Positions 1 to 8,405 of a stretch of DNA of 64,000 nucleotides are shown here, one piece after another. Source of the stretch: Nocardia rosealba (GTDB lineage: Bacteria > Actinomycetota > Actinomycetes > Mycobacteriales > Mycobacteriaceae); the NCBI RefSeq assembly GCF_020216065.1, contig NZ_JAIWNA010000011.1, forward strand, positions 1 through 64,000. The letters run 5' to 3'. Made by a program: the position numbers and the translations under genes. Positions within the stretch are counted from its first letter, which is position 1; each line of letters begins with the position of its first letter. The notes under the pieces are model-generated. The model was not told where the DNA came from. It ran no database searches and saw only the letters and a program-made list of their open reading frames with translations.

Positions 1-53
1 CGGTAACGTGTGGAGGTGACCGGTACTAATAGGCCGAGGGCTTACTATCGAAG
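1..53 (+). rRNA. rrl: 23S ribosomal RNA, 3' end (partial)
   Basis: The window opens inside the conserved 3' end of 23S rRNA: the stretch reading GGAGGTGACCGGTACTAATA followed by GGCCGAGGGCTTAC is the standard actinobacterial terminus. The exact mature end is estimated. It is followed by a spacer of about 115 bases and then 5S rRNA, so this is the tail of an rRNA operon on the plus strand. Confidence 0.95.
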
Positions 54-169
54 GTGTTACGCGTCCACTGTGCGGTATCTGAAACAACACACAGACACTG
101 CAGCAAACCCATGATCCGAGGGTGATTCCTTGGGTGTTGGGGAGCGCTGTTTGTGGATAGTTTCATAGT

Positions 170-286
170 GTTACGGCGGTTATAGCGGTGGGGAAACGCC
201 CGGTCCCATTCCGAACCCGGAAGCTAAGGCCACCTGCGCCGATGGTACTGCACTCGACAGGGTGTGGGAGAGTAGGACACCGCCGG
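170..286 (+). rRNA. rrf: 5S ribosomal RNA
   Basis: About 117 bases with the hallmarks of 5S rRNA: GTTACGGCGGT at the 5' end pairs with ACACCGCCG at the 3' end to close helix I, and the interior contains CCCATTCCGAACCCGGAAG and GATGGTACTGC. It is the last gene of the rRNA operon, and a strong intrinsic terminator starts 11 bases downstream. Ends are estimated to within a few bases. Confidence 0.95.
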
Positions 287-297
287 ACAATCATTCA

Positions 298-331
298 CGA
301 AAGCCCTCTGACTACGGTCAGGGGGCTTTCG
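298..331 (+). terminator. Intrinsic terminator of the rRNA operon
   Basis: Inverted repeat: CGAAAGCCCTCTGAC (298-312), loop TACG, GTCAGGGGGCTTTCG (317-331), with one mismatch/wobble in a 15-base stem. It follows 5S rRNA directly and precedes the next transcription unit. Confidence 0.9.
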
Positions 332-389
332 TCGTTTCTGGACCAGGAACCACCCTCTGAGCTGGGCGTCTACAGCGCTCGTTGCTTGA

Positions 390-466
390 TTGTTATCGCA
401 GACAACAAATCCTTTGCTCAATCCGCTGTGCAATCGGACGGCCTCGAATAAGTTGTCGAGCACAAC
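390..466. promoter_or_regulatory. Two inverted repeats upstream of the sugar ABC operon (candidate ROK operators)
   Basis: TTGTT-N9-AACAA lies at 390-408 and a perfect GTTGT-N5-ACAAC lies at 452-466. Both are in the only sizeable non-coding stretch before the xylF-like gene (start 522), where a repressor encoded by the ROK gene of the same operon would be expected to bind. No -10/-35 pair is clear enough to call. Assignment to the ROK protein is inference. Confidence 0.4.
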
Positions 467-521
467 ATTCGCTCCAGCTCGTCCGCCCAGCGGGCGGTGG
501 TTCCACGAAAGGCCCACCCTC

Positions 522-1607
522 ATGCGTCAGGGGATCTTCGGCATCGCGGCCGTCTCGATCGCACTTCTCACCTCGGTCACCGCCTGCGGTGGTGACGACA
601 GCAGCTCCAGCTCCGGCAGCGGCGCCAAGATCGGCGTGATCCTGCCCGACAGCAAGACCTCGGCGCGGTGGGAGACGGCGGATCGCAAGTACCTGCAGCA
701 GGCGTTCGACGAGGCCGGCATCAAGGCCGACATCCAGAACGCGCAGGGCGACAAGAACGCCTTCCAGACCATCGCCGACCAGATGATCACCAACGGCGCC
801 TCGGTCCTGATGATCACCAACCTCGACAGTGGCACCGGCAAGGCCGTGATCCAGAAGGCCAAGGCCCAAGGTGTCACCGTCATCGACTACGACCGGCTCA
901 CGCTGGGCGGCGGTGCGCCCTATTACGTCTCGTTCGACAACGTGAAGGTCGGCGAGCTGATGGGCAATGGTCTGGCCAAGTGTCTGACCGACAAGCAGGC
1001 TGTGAAGCCGGTCGTCGCGTATCTCAACGGCGGTCCGACCGACAACAACGCCACCTTGTTCAAGAACGGCTACGACGGTGCCCTGGCGCCGAAGTTCGCC
1101 GCGGGCGAGCTGGTGAAGGGGCCGGACCAGGCCGTGCCGGAGTGGGACAACACCAAGGCGGGCACCATCTTCGAGCAGATGCTCACCGGCACGCCGAACC
1201 TCGGCGGCGTCGTGGCGGCGAACGACGGGCTGGCCAACGCCGCCATCGCGGTGCTGAAGAAGCAGAAGCTGAACGGGCAGGTGCCGGTGACCGGCCAGGA
1301 CGCGACCGTGCAGGGACTGCAGAACGTGCTCGCCGGCGACCAGTGCATGACCGTCTACAAGGCGATCAAGCTCGAGGCCGCCGCGGGCGCGAAGCTTGCG
1401 ATCGCGCTGGCCAAGGGGGAGAAGGGTGAGGCGAACAGCACCGTCGATGATCCCGAGTCCAAGACGAAGGTGCCCGCGGTGCTGCTGGAGCCGAAGGCGA
1501 TCTTCAAGAACAATGTCAATGATGTGGTCGCCGACGGATTCGTCGACAAGACCGAGCTGTGCGCGGGTGAGTTCGCCAAGCTCTGTGCCGACAACGGCGT
1601 GCGCTGA
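522..1607 (+). CDS. xylF: Xylose-type sugar ABC transporter substrate-binding lipoprotein
   Basis: Periplasmic-type binding protein for a pentose, delivering sugar to the permease and ATPase encoded next. The start at 522 gives a lipoprotein signal with the lipobox ending VTAC, Cys22; a longer frame upstream lacks a signal peptide. The mature part is a type I sugar-binding fold, and the segment YDRLTLGGGAPYYVSFDNVK near residues 120-140 is characteristic of the XylF branch. The protein is 361 residues, normal for the family. The stop overlaps the ATPase start by one base (TGATG), so the genes are co-translated. Xylose is the likely ligand by family and by the ROK regulator nearby, but related pentoses or oligosaccharides are possible. 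Confidence 0.88.
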   Translation: MRQGIFGIAAVSIALLTSVTACGGDDSSSSSGSGAKIGVILPDSKTSARWETADRKYLQQAFDEAGIKADIQNAQGDKNAFQTIADQMITNGASVLMITNLDSGTGKAVIQKAKAQGVTVIDYDRLTLGGGAPYYVSFDNVKVGELMGNGLAKCLTDKQAVKPVVAYLNGGPTDNNATLFKNGYDGALAPKFAAGELVKGPDQAVPEWDNTKAGTIFEQMLTGTPNLGGVVAANDGLANAAIAVLKKQKLNGQVPVTGQDATVQGLQNVLAGDQCMTVYKAIKLEAAAGAKLAIALAKGEKGEANSTVDDPESKTKVPAVLLEPKAIFKNNVNDVVADGFVDKTELCAGEFAKLCADNGVR

Positions 1608-2362
1608 TGGACACCCCGGTCATCGAATTACGGGGTATCGACAAGAGTTTCGGCCCCGTCCATGTCTTGCACACGGTCGACTTCTCGGTCTACCCAGGCG
1701 AAGTGACCGCGCTGGTCGGCGACAACGGCGCCGGCAAATCGACCCTGGTCAAATGCATCGGCGGCACCCATCCGATCGATGCGGGCGAGATCCTGTTCGA
1801 GGGCGAACCGGTGCAGATCGGCAACCCGCGCGACGCCGCCGAGCTCGGCATCGAGATCGTGTATCAGGACCTTGCGCTCTGCGACAACCTCGACATCGTG
1901 CAGAACATGTTTCTCGGCCGCGAACGCAAGCACGGCATCGTGCTCGACGAATACGGCATGGAGGAACTGGCCGGGCGAACCCTGGCCGGGCTGTCGGTGC
2001 GGACCGTCAAGTCGGTGCGGCAGAAGGTGGCGAGCCTGTCGGGTGGTCAGCGTCAGACGGTCGCCATCGCCAAAGCGGTGCTGTGGAACAGCAAGGTGGT
2101 GATCCTGGACGAACCGACCGCCGCACTCGGCGTCGCCCAGACCCAGCAGGTGCTGGAATTGGTGCGCCGCCTGGCCGACAAAGGTCTTGCGGTGGTGCTG
2201 ATCTCGCACAACATGAACGACGTGTTCGCGGTCTCCGACCGGATCGCGGCGTTGTACCTGGGTCGGATGGCCGCGCAGGTCCGGACGACCGATGTCACTC
2301 ATTCACAGGTGGTCGAGCTGATCACCTCCGGTCGCAGCGGCAGTCTCGGGGTGAAGGCGTGA
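1607..2362 (+). CDS. xylG: Sugar ABC transporter ATP-binding protein, single nucleotide-binding domain
   Basis: ATPase of the xylose-type importer. A single domain of 251 residues carries Walker A GDNGAGKST (38-46), signature LSGGQRQ (144-150) and Walker B VVILDEP (164-170). Most sugar importers of this class (RbsA, E. coli XylG) have two fused ATPase domains in about 500 residues; this protein has one and presumably works as a homodimer, as in FrcA-like systems. It overlaps the binding-protein gene by one base and the permease gene by four (GTGA). Confidence 0.9.
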   Translation: MDTPVIELRGIDKSFGPVHVLHTVDFSVYPGEVTALVGDNGAGKSTLVKCIGGTHPIDAGEILFEGEPVQIGNPRDAAELGIEIVYQDLALCDNLDIVQNMFLGRERKHGIVLDEYGMEELAGRTLAGLSVRTVKSVRQKVASLSGGQRQTVAIAKAVLWNSKVVILDEPTAALGVAQTQQVLELVRRLADKGLAVVLISHNMNDVFAVSDRIAALYLGRMAAQVRTTDVTHSQVVELITSGRSGSLGVKA

Positions 2363-3600
2363 GCACGACGGTGACGGAGAAGAGTGCGGCCGCGACGGCT
2401 CCGGCCAGCGAACTGGTGAGCTCTTACGTCGGGCGGTTGCGCAGTGGGAACATGGGCGCGTTGCCGTCGGTGATCGCGCTCGTGGTGCTGTCGGTGGTTT
2501 TCTGGATCGCGCGGCCGGTGTTCATGACGCAGGGCAATATCGCGAATCTGTTCACCCAGGGCGCGGCGATCGCGGTGATCGCCATGGGGTTGATCTTCGT
2601 GCTGTTGCTCGGCGAGATCGACCTGTCGGCCGGGTTCACCAGTGGTGTGTGCGCGGCGGTGCTCGCGGTGCTGCTCACCGACAAGGGCTGGCCGTGGTAT
2701 TCGGCGGTGCTCGTCGCGCTGCTCACCGGTGTGGTGATCGGTTCGGCCATCGGGGCGATCGTGGTGAAGATCGGGGTGCCCTCGTTCGTGGTGACCCTCG
2801 CGGCGTTCCTGGCGCTGCAGGGTGTGGCGCTCAAGATCATGGACAACGGACGCAATATCTCCATCCACGACGAGACGATCCTCGCCATCGCGAACAAGAA
2901 CGTGCCGCCGCTGCTCGGCTGGGCGATGTACGCGGTGCTGCTTGCCGGGTTCGGGTTCGTGCAGTACCGGAAGCTGCGGGCGCGTACTCAGCTCGGGCTC
3001 ACCGGCGAGAGTGCGGCGGTGGTGACGCTGCGGATCGCGGCGGTGGCGGTGGTCGCCGGTGTCGCAGTGGCGATCCTCAATGACGAACGCAGCCGCAATC
3101 CCGAGGTCAACTCGTTGCAGGGCATGCCGATCGTGGTACCGATCATCGTGGCGTTGCTGCTGCTGTGGACCTTCGTGCTCAACCGCACCTCGTTCGGGCG
3201 GCACATCTACGCGGTGGGCGGCAACGTGGAAGCGGCTCGGCGCGCGGGCATTCCGGTCGACCGGATCAAGATCAGTGCCTTCGTGCTCTGTTCGACGATG
3301 GCCGCGGTCGGCGGCTTGATCGCCGCGTCGCGAGCCAACTCGGTCGATCCCAACACCGGTGGATCCGATGTGCTGCTGACGGCGGTCGGTGCGGCGGTGA
3401 TCGGTGGCACCAGCCTGTTCGGTGGTCGCGGCCGCATGCTCGACGCGGTGCTCGGTGCCGCGGTGGTGGCGGTCATCAACAACGGGATGGGCCTGATGGG
3501 CTACAGCGCGGGCACGAAATTCGTTGTGACAGGATTTGTTCTGCTGCTCGCGGCGGGGGTGGACGCGCTGTCGCGCAAGCGTTCGCTGCCAGGAAGTTGA
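2359..3600 (+). CDS. xylH: Sugar ABC transporter permease, XylH type
   Basis: Membrane channel of the xylose-type importer, 413 residues with about ten hydrophobic segments after a 35-residue cytoplasmic N-terminus. The family segment LLGEIDLSAGF lies around residue 90, and the ARRAGIPVDRIKI region that contacts the ATPase around residues 295-310. The start is the GTG overlapping the ATPase stop; the open frame continues far upstream only as a shadow of the ATPase gene. A hydrophilic stretch with extra membrane segments in the middle is typical of XylH compared with RbsC. Confidence 0.9.
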   Translation: MSTTVTEKSAAATAPASELVSSYVGRLRSGNMGALPSVIALVVLSVVFWIARPVFMTQGNIANLFTQGAAIAVIAMGLIFVLLLGEIDLSAGFTSGVCAAVLAVLLTDKGWPWYSAVLVALLTGVVIGSAIGAIVVKIGVPSFVVTLAAFLALQGVALKIMDNGRNISIHDETILAIANKNVPPLLGWAMYAVLLAGFGFVQYRKLRARTQLGLTGESAAVVTLRIAAVAVVAGVAVAILNDERSRNPEVNSLQGMPIVVPIIVALLLLWTFVLNRTSFGRHIYAVGGNVEAARRAGIPVDRIKISAFVLCSTMAAVGGLIAASRANSVDPNTGGSDVLLTAVGAAVIGGTSLFGGRGRMLDAVLGAAVVAVINNGMGLMGYSAGTKFVVTGFVLLLAAGVDALSRKRSLPGS

Positions 3601-3625
3601 CCGACGACGGGGAAGGGAGGGCCGG

Positions 3626-4843
3626 ATGAAAGCAGCACCCTCCCCGGACGAGATCCGCCGCCGGAATCTCGCGGTGCTGCTGCGCCACGTCCACGTGAGC
3701 GGGCCGTTGTCGAGGGCGGAGCTCGCCGAGCGAATGGGCTTGAACCGCAGCACGATCCTCGCCCTGACCACCGACCTCGCCGCCGCGGGGTTGGTGCGGG
3801 AGGAATTGCCGGGACAGACAGGGAAAGCGGGGCGCCCGTCGCTGGTGGTACGCCCCGAATCCGACCGGGTCTATGTCCTCGCACTGGACGTTGGCGCCGA
3901 TCGGCTCGCGGTGGCGCGGGTCGGTTTGGGTGGCGCGATCCTCGATAGGTGCGAAATGCCGCGTCACACAAGCACTTTCGATCCCGATGAGGTGATCGCC
4001 GAACTGGCGAGGATGACGGAATCGATGATGGACGCGGCGCATCAGGGTGCGGTGTGCGTCGGTGTGGGGCTCGCGTTCTGCGGGATGGTGCGCGAGCGGG
4101 ACGGAGTCGTGCGGTACGGGCCGAATATCGGCTGGGTCGATGTGCCGGTCGGGGCGTTGCTGTCCGAAAGGCTCGGTGTGCCTGTGGCAGTGGGCAACAA
4201 CGCCAACCTCGGCGCGATCGCCGAACGTGAACGCGGTGTGGGGACAGGAGTACGCGACCTGATCTACCTGCACGGTGAGGTCGGGATCGGCGGCGGCGTC
4301 ATCATGGGTGGAGAACTGCTCGGTGGCGAAGGCGGGTACGGCGGCGAGGTCGGGCACATGATCGTGAATCCCGGCGGCCGGGCTTGCCGATGCGGCTCGC
4401 GGGGCTGTCTGGAAGCCGAGGCCGGTGAGCTCGCCCTGATCGCGGCGGCCGGTCGCAGCGACCTGACCGGCCGGGCGGCGGTCGCGGCGATCGTCGACGC
4501 GGCGGCGCGCGGTGACGCCGACGCCCGCGACGCACTGCACCAGGTGGGGGACTGGCTCGGGTACGGGGTGGCCAATCTGGTCAACGTGTTCAACCCGACC
4601 ATGGTGGTGTTCGGTGGGGTCCTGCGCGAGATCTACCTGGCCGCCGCGGCGCAGGTGCGCAGCCGGTTGGCGGTCGACGGGCTGCTCGCGGTCCGCGAGC
4701 GGGTCCGGTTGCGTACCTCCGCGCTCGCTGATGACGCCCCGCTCGTCGGCGCCGCCGAACTGGCCTTCGCCGAGCTGCTCACCGATCCGTTGCAGACCCT
4801 GGCCCGCGCGCAAACGCCTGACCTGCGTGCGAGCACCGAGTAG
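3626..4843 (+). CDS. ROK-family transcriptional regulator (xylose-operon repressor type)
   Basis: Winged-helix DNA-binding domain at about residues 8-70 (ELAERMGLNRSTILALTTDL), followed by a ROK/sugar-kinase fold. The glycine-rich GEVGIGGGVIMGG and the zinc-binding cluster CRCGSRGCLE, with its preceding GEVGH, are intact. It is 405 residues, the usual length for ROK repressors such as XylR/NagC. The ATG at 3626 is preceded by GGAAGGGAGG. It lies 25 bases after the permease, matching the recalled xylFGH-rok7B7 layout of Streptomyces, so control of this operon by its own sugar is likely. The ligand is inferred from the neighbours. Confidence 0.88.
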   Translation: MKAAPSPDEIRRRNLAVLLRHVHVSGPLSRAELAERMGLNRSTILALTTDLAAAGLVREELPGQTGKAGRPSLVVRPESDRVYVLALDVGADRLAVARVGLGGAILDRCEMPRHTSTFDPDEVIAELARMTESMMDAAHQGAVCVGVGLAFCGMVRERDGVVRYGPNIGWVDVPVGALLSERLGVPVAVGNNANLGAIAERERGVGTGVRDLIYLHGEVGIGGGVIMGGELLGGEGGYGGEVGHMIVNPGGRACRCGSRGCLEAEAGELALIAAAGRSDLTGRAAVAAIVDAAARGDADARDALHQVGDWLGYGVANLVNVFNPTMVVFGGVLREIYLAAAAQVRSRLAVDGLLAVRERVRLRTSALADDAPLVGAAELAFAELLTDPLQTLARAQTPDLRASTE

Positions 4844-4853
4844 ATTTGCCGAT

Positions 4854-5282
4854 ATGCCAAGTGACCTGCAGCTGAAGATCATGAACGGTGTTCACCGTGC
4901 CCTGCTCACCGTCACCGGTGGGCGGATCGGCAAGACCGTGATGGGGATGCCGTCGCTCGAACTCACCACGATCGGACGCAAGTCGGGTCAGCCGCGTTCG
5001 GTGATGCTCACGGCTCCGATTCTGGAGGAAGACCGGATCGTCGTCGTCGCCTCGCGCGGCGGCGATCCCACCCATCCCGCCTGGTTCCTCAACCTGCGCG
5101 ACAACCCCGAGGTCGAGGTGGCCGTGCAGAGCGGTCCGCGCACGCCGATGATCGCCCGCGTGGCGACGGAAGCCGAACGGGCAGACCTGTGGCCGCAGGT
5201 CGTCGCGACGTACAAGGGATACGGCGACTACCAGACCAAGACCACCCGCGAGATCCCGCTGGTCCTGCTCACCCCGCGCTGA
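4854..5282 (+). CDS. Nitroreductase/deazaflavin-dependent oxidoreductase, DDN family
   Basis: Small split beta-barrel protein of 142 residues in the deazaflavin (F420)-dependent nitroreductase family, which includes M. tuberculosis Ddn. Visible family features are LTTIGRKSGQPRSVML (about residues 40-55), the HPAWFLNLRDNPEVEV block (about 75-90) and the C-terminal YQTKTTREIPLVLLTPR. The start lies 10 bases after the ROK gene stop. The cofactor (F420 or FMN) and substrate cannot be read from sequence. It is probably carried passively by the sugar operon rather than being part of sugar uptake. Confidence 0.85.
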   Translation: MPSDLQLKIMNGVHRALLTVTGGRIGKTVMGMPSLELTTIGRKSGQPRSVMLTAPILEEDRIVVVASRGGDPTHPAWFLNLRDNPEVEVAVQSGPRTPMIARVATEAERADLWPQVVATYKGYGDYQTKTTREIPLVLLTPR

Positions 5283-5286
5283 CCGG

Positions 5287-6321
5287 TCAGCGAACCGCGT
5301 CGTCGGCGCGTGGGACCACGGTCGAGGCGGGCACCAGGTTCCAGGCCTCCAATTGCTTGCGGATCTGCTCGGCGGCGTCGATGTTGAGCGGTCCGCTCGT
5401 CCACAGGGCGTAGGGCAGGTTGAAGAAGCGACTCTCCCGCACCGCACGCAGGTTGTTGATGCCGGGCTTGCCGCGCAGCAGGTCGACCTTCTGCGCGTAG
5501 GTCTGGCCGGGGTAGTCGACGAACATGATGGCGTCGGGGTCGGCGGCGGCCAGGCGCTCCCAGGAGACCTTGGTCCAGGTGTCGGCGACGTCGTCGAGGA
5601 TGTTGCGGGCGCCCGCCGCCTCCAGGATCGCCTGAGGCGCACCGAATTTCCCGCTCGAGTAGATGGTGTCGGTGCCGCTGTCGAAGAGGAAGACGGTGGG
5701 AGCCTTCGCCGGTTTCGGAGCGGCCGCCAGGGCCGCCAGCCTGGTGTCGAGATCGGCGGTGACTTCGCTCGCGCGGGCGGTGCGGCCGGTGATGACACCG
5801 AGATCGGTGAGGTCGGTACGCAACGCCGTCCACGGCTCGACGGTGCCGCGTGCGGCGCCCCCGTCGGCCTGGCGACAACTCTCGGTGAGTACGTAGGCGG
5901 CTATGCCGTCCTTGCGCAAGGAGGCGGGGGTGAGGTTGCTCGCCTCGTCGTAGCCGTAGCTCCAACCGGCGAGCATCACGTCGGGGCGTTGGGCGAGAAC
6001 CGTTTCGCGCGAAGGGTATTCGGGGGCGACATCGTTGAGGCCGTCGACGACCTCGGCACCGTAGTGGGTGCGCAGGGTGGCCGCGTCACGTTTGACGCTG
6101 GAGACCGCCGCCACCTGATCCTGGGCACCCAGTGCCAACACCATGGAGATGAGATTGCCGTCGTTGACGAATATGCGCTGTGCGGGTGCCGGAAAACGGG
6201 TCTCCACACCGCAATTGCGCACCGTCACGGCGGTCGCGGATTCGGCGGACGTTCCGGCGCACGCCGCGAGTACGGCGGCGAGTGCGGTGGCGGCCAGGAT
6301 CCGGCCGAGGTTCGTGTTCAT
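5287..6321 (-). CDS. btuF: Cobalamin-type ABC transporter substrate-binding lipoprotein
   Basis: Class III (FecB/BtuF-type) binding protein of 344 residues. A lipoprotein signal ends at LAAC with Cys21, and the mature region has two lobes joined by a helix, with typical segments PQRIFVND-like (PAQRIFVNDG), AQRPDVMLAGW and AADPDAIMFVDYPGQ. It is the third gene of a permease-ATPase-binding protein operon read on the minus strand; its ATG overlaps the ATPase stop by four bases. By sequence alone it could be a siderophore or heme binder, but the cobalamin riboswitch in front of the operon makes vitamin B12 or a corrinoid the best-supported ligand. Confidence 0.8.
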   Translation of the reverse strand: MNTNLGRILAATALAAVLAACAGTSAESATAVTVRNCGVETRFPAPAQRIFVNDGNLISMVLALGAQDQVAAVSSVKRDAATLRTHYGAEVVDGLNDVAPEYPSRETVLAQRPDVMLAGWSYGYDEASNLTPASLRKDGIAAYVLTESCRQADGGAARGTVEPWTALRTDLTDLGVITGRTARASEVTADLDTRLAALAAAPKPAKAPTVFLFDSGTDTIYSSGKFGAPQAILEAAGARNILDDVADTWTKVSWERLAAADPDAIMFVDYPGQTYAQKVDLLRGKPGINNLRAVRESRFFNLPYALWTSGPLNIDAAEQIRKQLEAWNLVPASTVVPRADDAVR

Positions 6322-7139
6322 CGTCGTGCCTCTCGCGGGGTGATCAACAGGTGGTCCTCGCCGGTGACCGGATGCCGGACTCGGTTGGCATCGACACCGA
6401 ACACCTCGGCGACGACGGCGGGGGAGAGCGCTTCGGCCGGCGGTGCCGGCGGGCGCGCGCATCCCTTGTGCAGCACGATGATCCGATCGCAATAGCGGTC
6501 AGCCAGCGACAGGTCGTGCAGAGCGGCCACCACCGTGCGGCGCAGACCGCGGACCAGGGTGAGCAATTCGAGCTGATGGGTGACATCGAGATGGTTGGTC
6601 GGCTCGTCGAGCAGCAGGACGGGAGTGTTCTGGACGAGTGCGCGGGCCAGCAGGACCCGTTGACGTTCGCCACCGGAGAGCCGGCGCACCGGTCGCCCGG
6701 CGAAGCCGTGCAGGTCGACCGACGCCAAAGCCTGTGTCACACGCTGTTGTTCGCGTGGTGCGTCCAGACCCCACGGCGGCAGGTACGGGGTGAGCCCCAG
6801 CGCGACGACCTCACCGACCAGCATATCGTCGGGTGGTATCTCGTCCTGGGCGACCAGCGCGACGGTCGCGGCGCGGCGGCGGGGCCGCAGATCGTGCAGG
6901 ACCTGGTCGTCGACGAGTACCCGGCCGGAACGGGGCCGGTGCACACCGGACAAGGTGCGCAGCAGCGTGGTTTTGCCGCTGCCGTTGGGGCCGACGATGC
7001 CGACGGTCTCACCCGGCTCGATCGTGAAGTCCACCTCCGCGAGAACAGTGCGCCGACCGATGGCGCAGGCGAGCTCGCGCGCATGGAGTCTGCCGTGTTC
7101 GAGAGGCGGCGGCTCGGGGTCCGGTTGGTGGGAACTCAT
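6318..7139 (-). CDS. btuD: Cobalamin-type ABC transporter ATP-binding protein
   Basis: ATPase of the FecCD/BtuCD class, 273 residues. Walker A is GPNGSGKTT (50-58), the signature LSGGERQR (154-161) and Walker B PVLLLDEPTNHLD (173-185), followed by the switch histidine in ALHDLSLAD. The first 20 residues are a Pro/Glu-rich extension. It overlaps the permease gene by four bases (ATGA) and the binding-protein gene by four, so the three are translationally coupled. The cobalamin assignment rests on the riboswitch, not on the ATPase sequence. Confidence 0.85.
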   Translation of the reverse strand: MSSHQPDPEPPPLEHGRLHARELACAIGRRTVLAEVDFTIEPGETVGIVGPNGSGKTTLLRTLSGVHRPRSGRVLVDDQVLHDLRPRRRAATVALVAQDEIPPDDMLVGEVVALGLTPYLPPWGLDAPREQQRVTQALASVDLHGFAGRPVRRLSGGERQRVLLARALVQNTPVLLLDEPTNHLDVTHQLELLTLVRGLRRTVVAALHDLSLADRYCDRIIVLHKGCARPPAPPAEALSPAVVAEVFGVDANRVRHPVTGEDHLLITPREARR

Positions 7140-8167
7140 GAGGTGCCGAATCGGTAGCGGCGTCTGCCCATCAGCAACAGGAAAGTGGGGGCGCCGATGA
7201 GGCCGGTGAGGACACCCACCGGAATCTCGGTGGGGCGCACCAGCACCCGGGTGGCGGCATCGGCGACGACGAGGAACAGCGCCCCGCACAGCGCGCAGGC
7301 GGGCAACAGATCGCGATGCCGTGGTCCGACGATCATGCGCGCGGCATGCGGTACGACCAAGCCGACGAATCCGATCCCACCCGACACCGCGACCAGCACA
7401 CCGACGAGCACGGCGAGCAGCACGAACAACCCGATCCGCAGGCCGGTCACCGGAACCCCGAGCGAGGAGGCGGTGTCGGCGCCGAGGGTGAGGGCGTCGA
7501 GCCAGCCCGCGATCGCGACCAGGATCGTGGCACAGAGCGCGACGACGGTCAGTGGGAGGGCCAGGGTCGACCAATCGGCGCCCGCGAGGCTGCCGAGCAA
7601 CCAGAACAGCACCGATTCCGCGGCGGCGGGATCGGTGCTGCGGAACACCAGGTAGCTGCTGCACGCGGCGAAGGCCGAGCCGAGCACGGTACCGGTGAGC
7701 ACCAGCCGCAACGGGGTGAGCCCGCCCTGCGCCAGGGCGATGAGGAAGACGAGGGTCGCCGCACCGAAAGCGCCGGCCAGCGCGCCGCCGGACAGCGCCC
7801 ACATGCCGGCACCCGCGAACAGGCCGGAGGTGATTACGGCCGCCGCGCCGACGGCCGCGCCGGAGGAGACGCCGAGCAGGTAGGGGTCGGCGAGCGGGTT
7901 GCGAACCAGGGTCTGCATCGCGGCGCCCGCCACCGCGAGACCGGCACCGACCACGGCGGCGAGGATGGTGCGCGGGACGCGCAGCTGCCAGACGATGGTG
8001 TCGATACCGGGGTCGGTGGGGGTGGTTCCGGTGAGCCGGGCGCCGAGGGTGTCGAGCACTGCGCGCACCGGAACGGTCTCGGCGCCGAAGCCGGTGGCGG
8101 CGATCATGGCGACCACCAGCAACACCGCGAGCACGGGTAGGGCGAGCGAGATCCGTGCACGGATCAT
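7136..8167 (-). CDS. btuC: Cobalamin-type ABC transporter permease, FecCD/BtuC family
   Basis: Integral membrane permease of 343 residues with about ten hydrophobic segments. The family motif RVPRTILAAVVGAGLAVAG (about 64-82), the NPLADPYLLGVSSGA block and the cytoplasmic GGIGFVGLVVPHAARMIVG region (about 265-283) are all present. It is the first gene of the minus-strand operon, its start codon lying about 40 bases after the cobalamin riboswitch; AATCTCCA on the plus strand gives a TGGAGATT ribosome-binding site. Iron-siderophore permeases share this fold, so substrate is deduced from the riboswitch. Confidence 0.87.
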   Translation of the reverse strand: MIRARISLALPVLAVLLVVAMIAATGFGAETVPVRAVLDTLGARLTGTTPTDPGIDTIVWQLRVPRTILAAVVGAGLAVAGAAMQTLVRNPLADPYLLGVSSGAAVGAAAVITSGLFAGAGMWALSGGALAGAFGAATLVFLIALAQGGLTPLRLVLTGTVLGSAFAACSSYLVFRSTDPAAAESVLFWLLGSLAGADWSTLALPLTVVALCATILVAIAGWLDALTLGADTASSLGVPVTGLRIGLFVLLAVLVGVLVAVSGGIGFVGLVVPHAARMIVGPRHRDLLPACALCGALFLVVADAATRVLVRPTEIPVGVLTGLIGAPTFLLLMGRRRYRFGTS

Positions 8168-8204
8168 CGCGGAATCTCCAGAGGCAAGGCGCGGCCCTTT
8201 CAGA

Positions 8205-8340
8205 GGGTGCCCGGCGAGGGAGGTCTGACTTTCGCCGTGAGGCGATCACAGTGGCGCGACCGTCCCGGAATTGCACCGGATTCCCGCACCCACCGGGGAT
8301 GACCCACCGACTGTAGCGCGGCACCGGGTGCCGGCACAGC
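8205..8340 (-). promoter_or_regulatory. Cobalamin riboswitch (B12 element)
   Basis: Read on the minus strand, the region contains in order GGGAATCCGGTG, CAATTCCGGGAC, GGTCGCGCCACTGTGA (B12 box, plus-strand 8246-8262) and AAGTCAGACCT (8221-8231), the diagnostic conserved blocks of the adenosylcobalamin riboswitch. It sits about 40 bases before the btuC-like gene and should switch off expression of the importer when cobalamin is plentiful. Outer boundaries are estimated; the conserved core is certain. Confidence 0.92.
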
Positions 8341-8405
8341 GCCGGGTTCGGCTCACGGTAAGGCAAAGGGTGTTCGCCGGTTTGTCCGGTTGCTTGAATC
8401 CGGGT

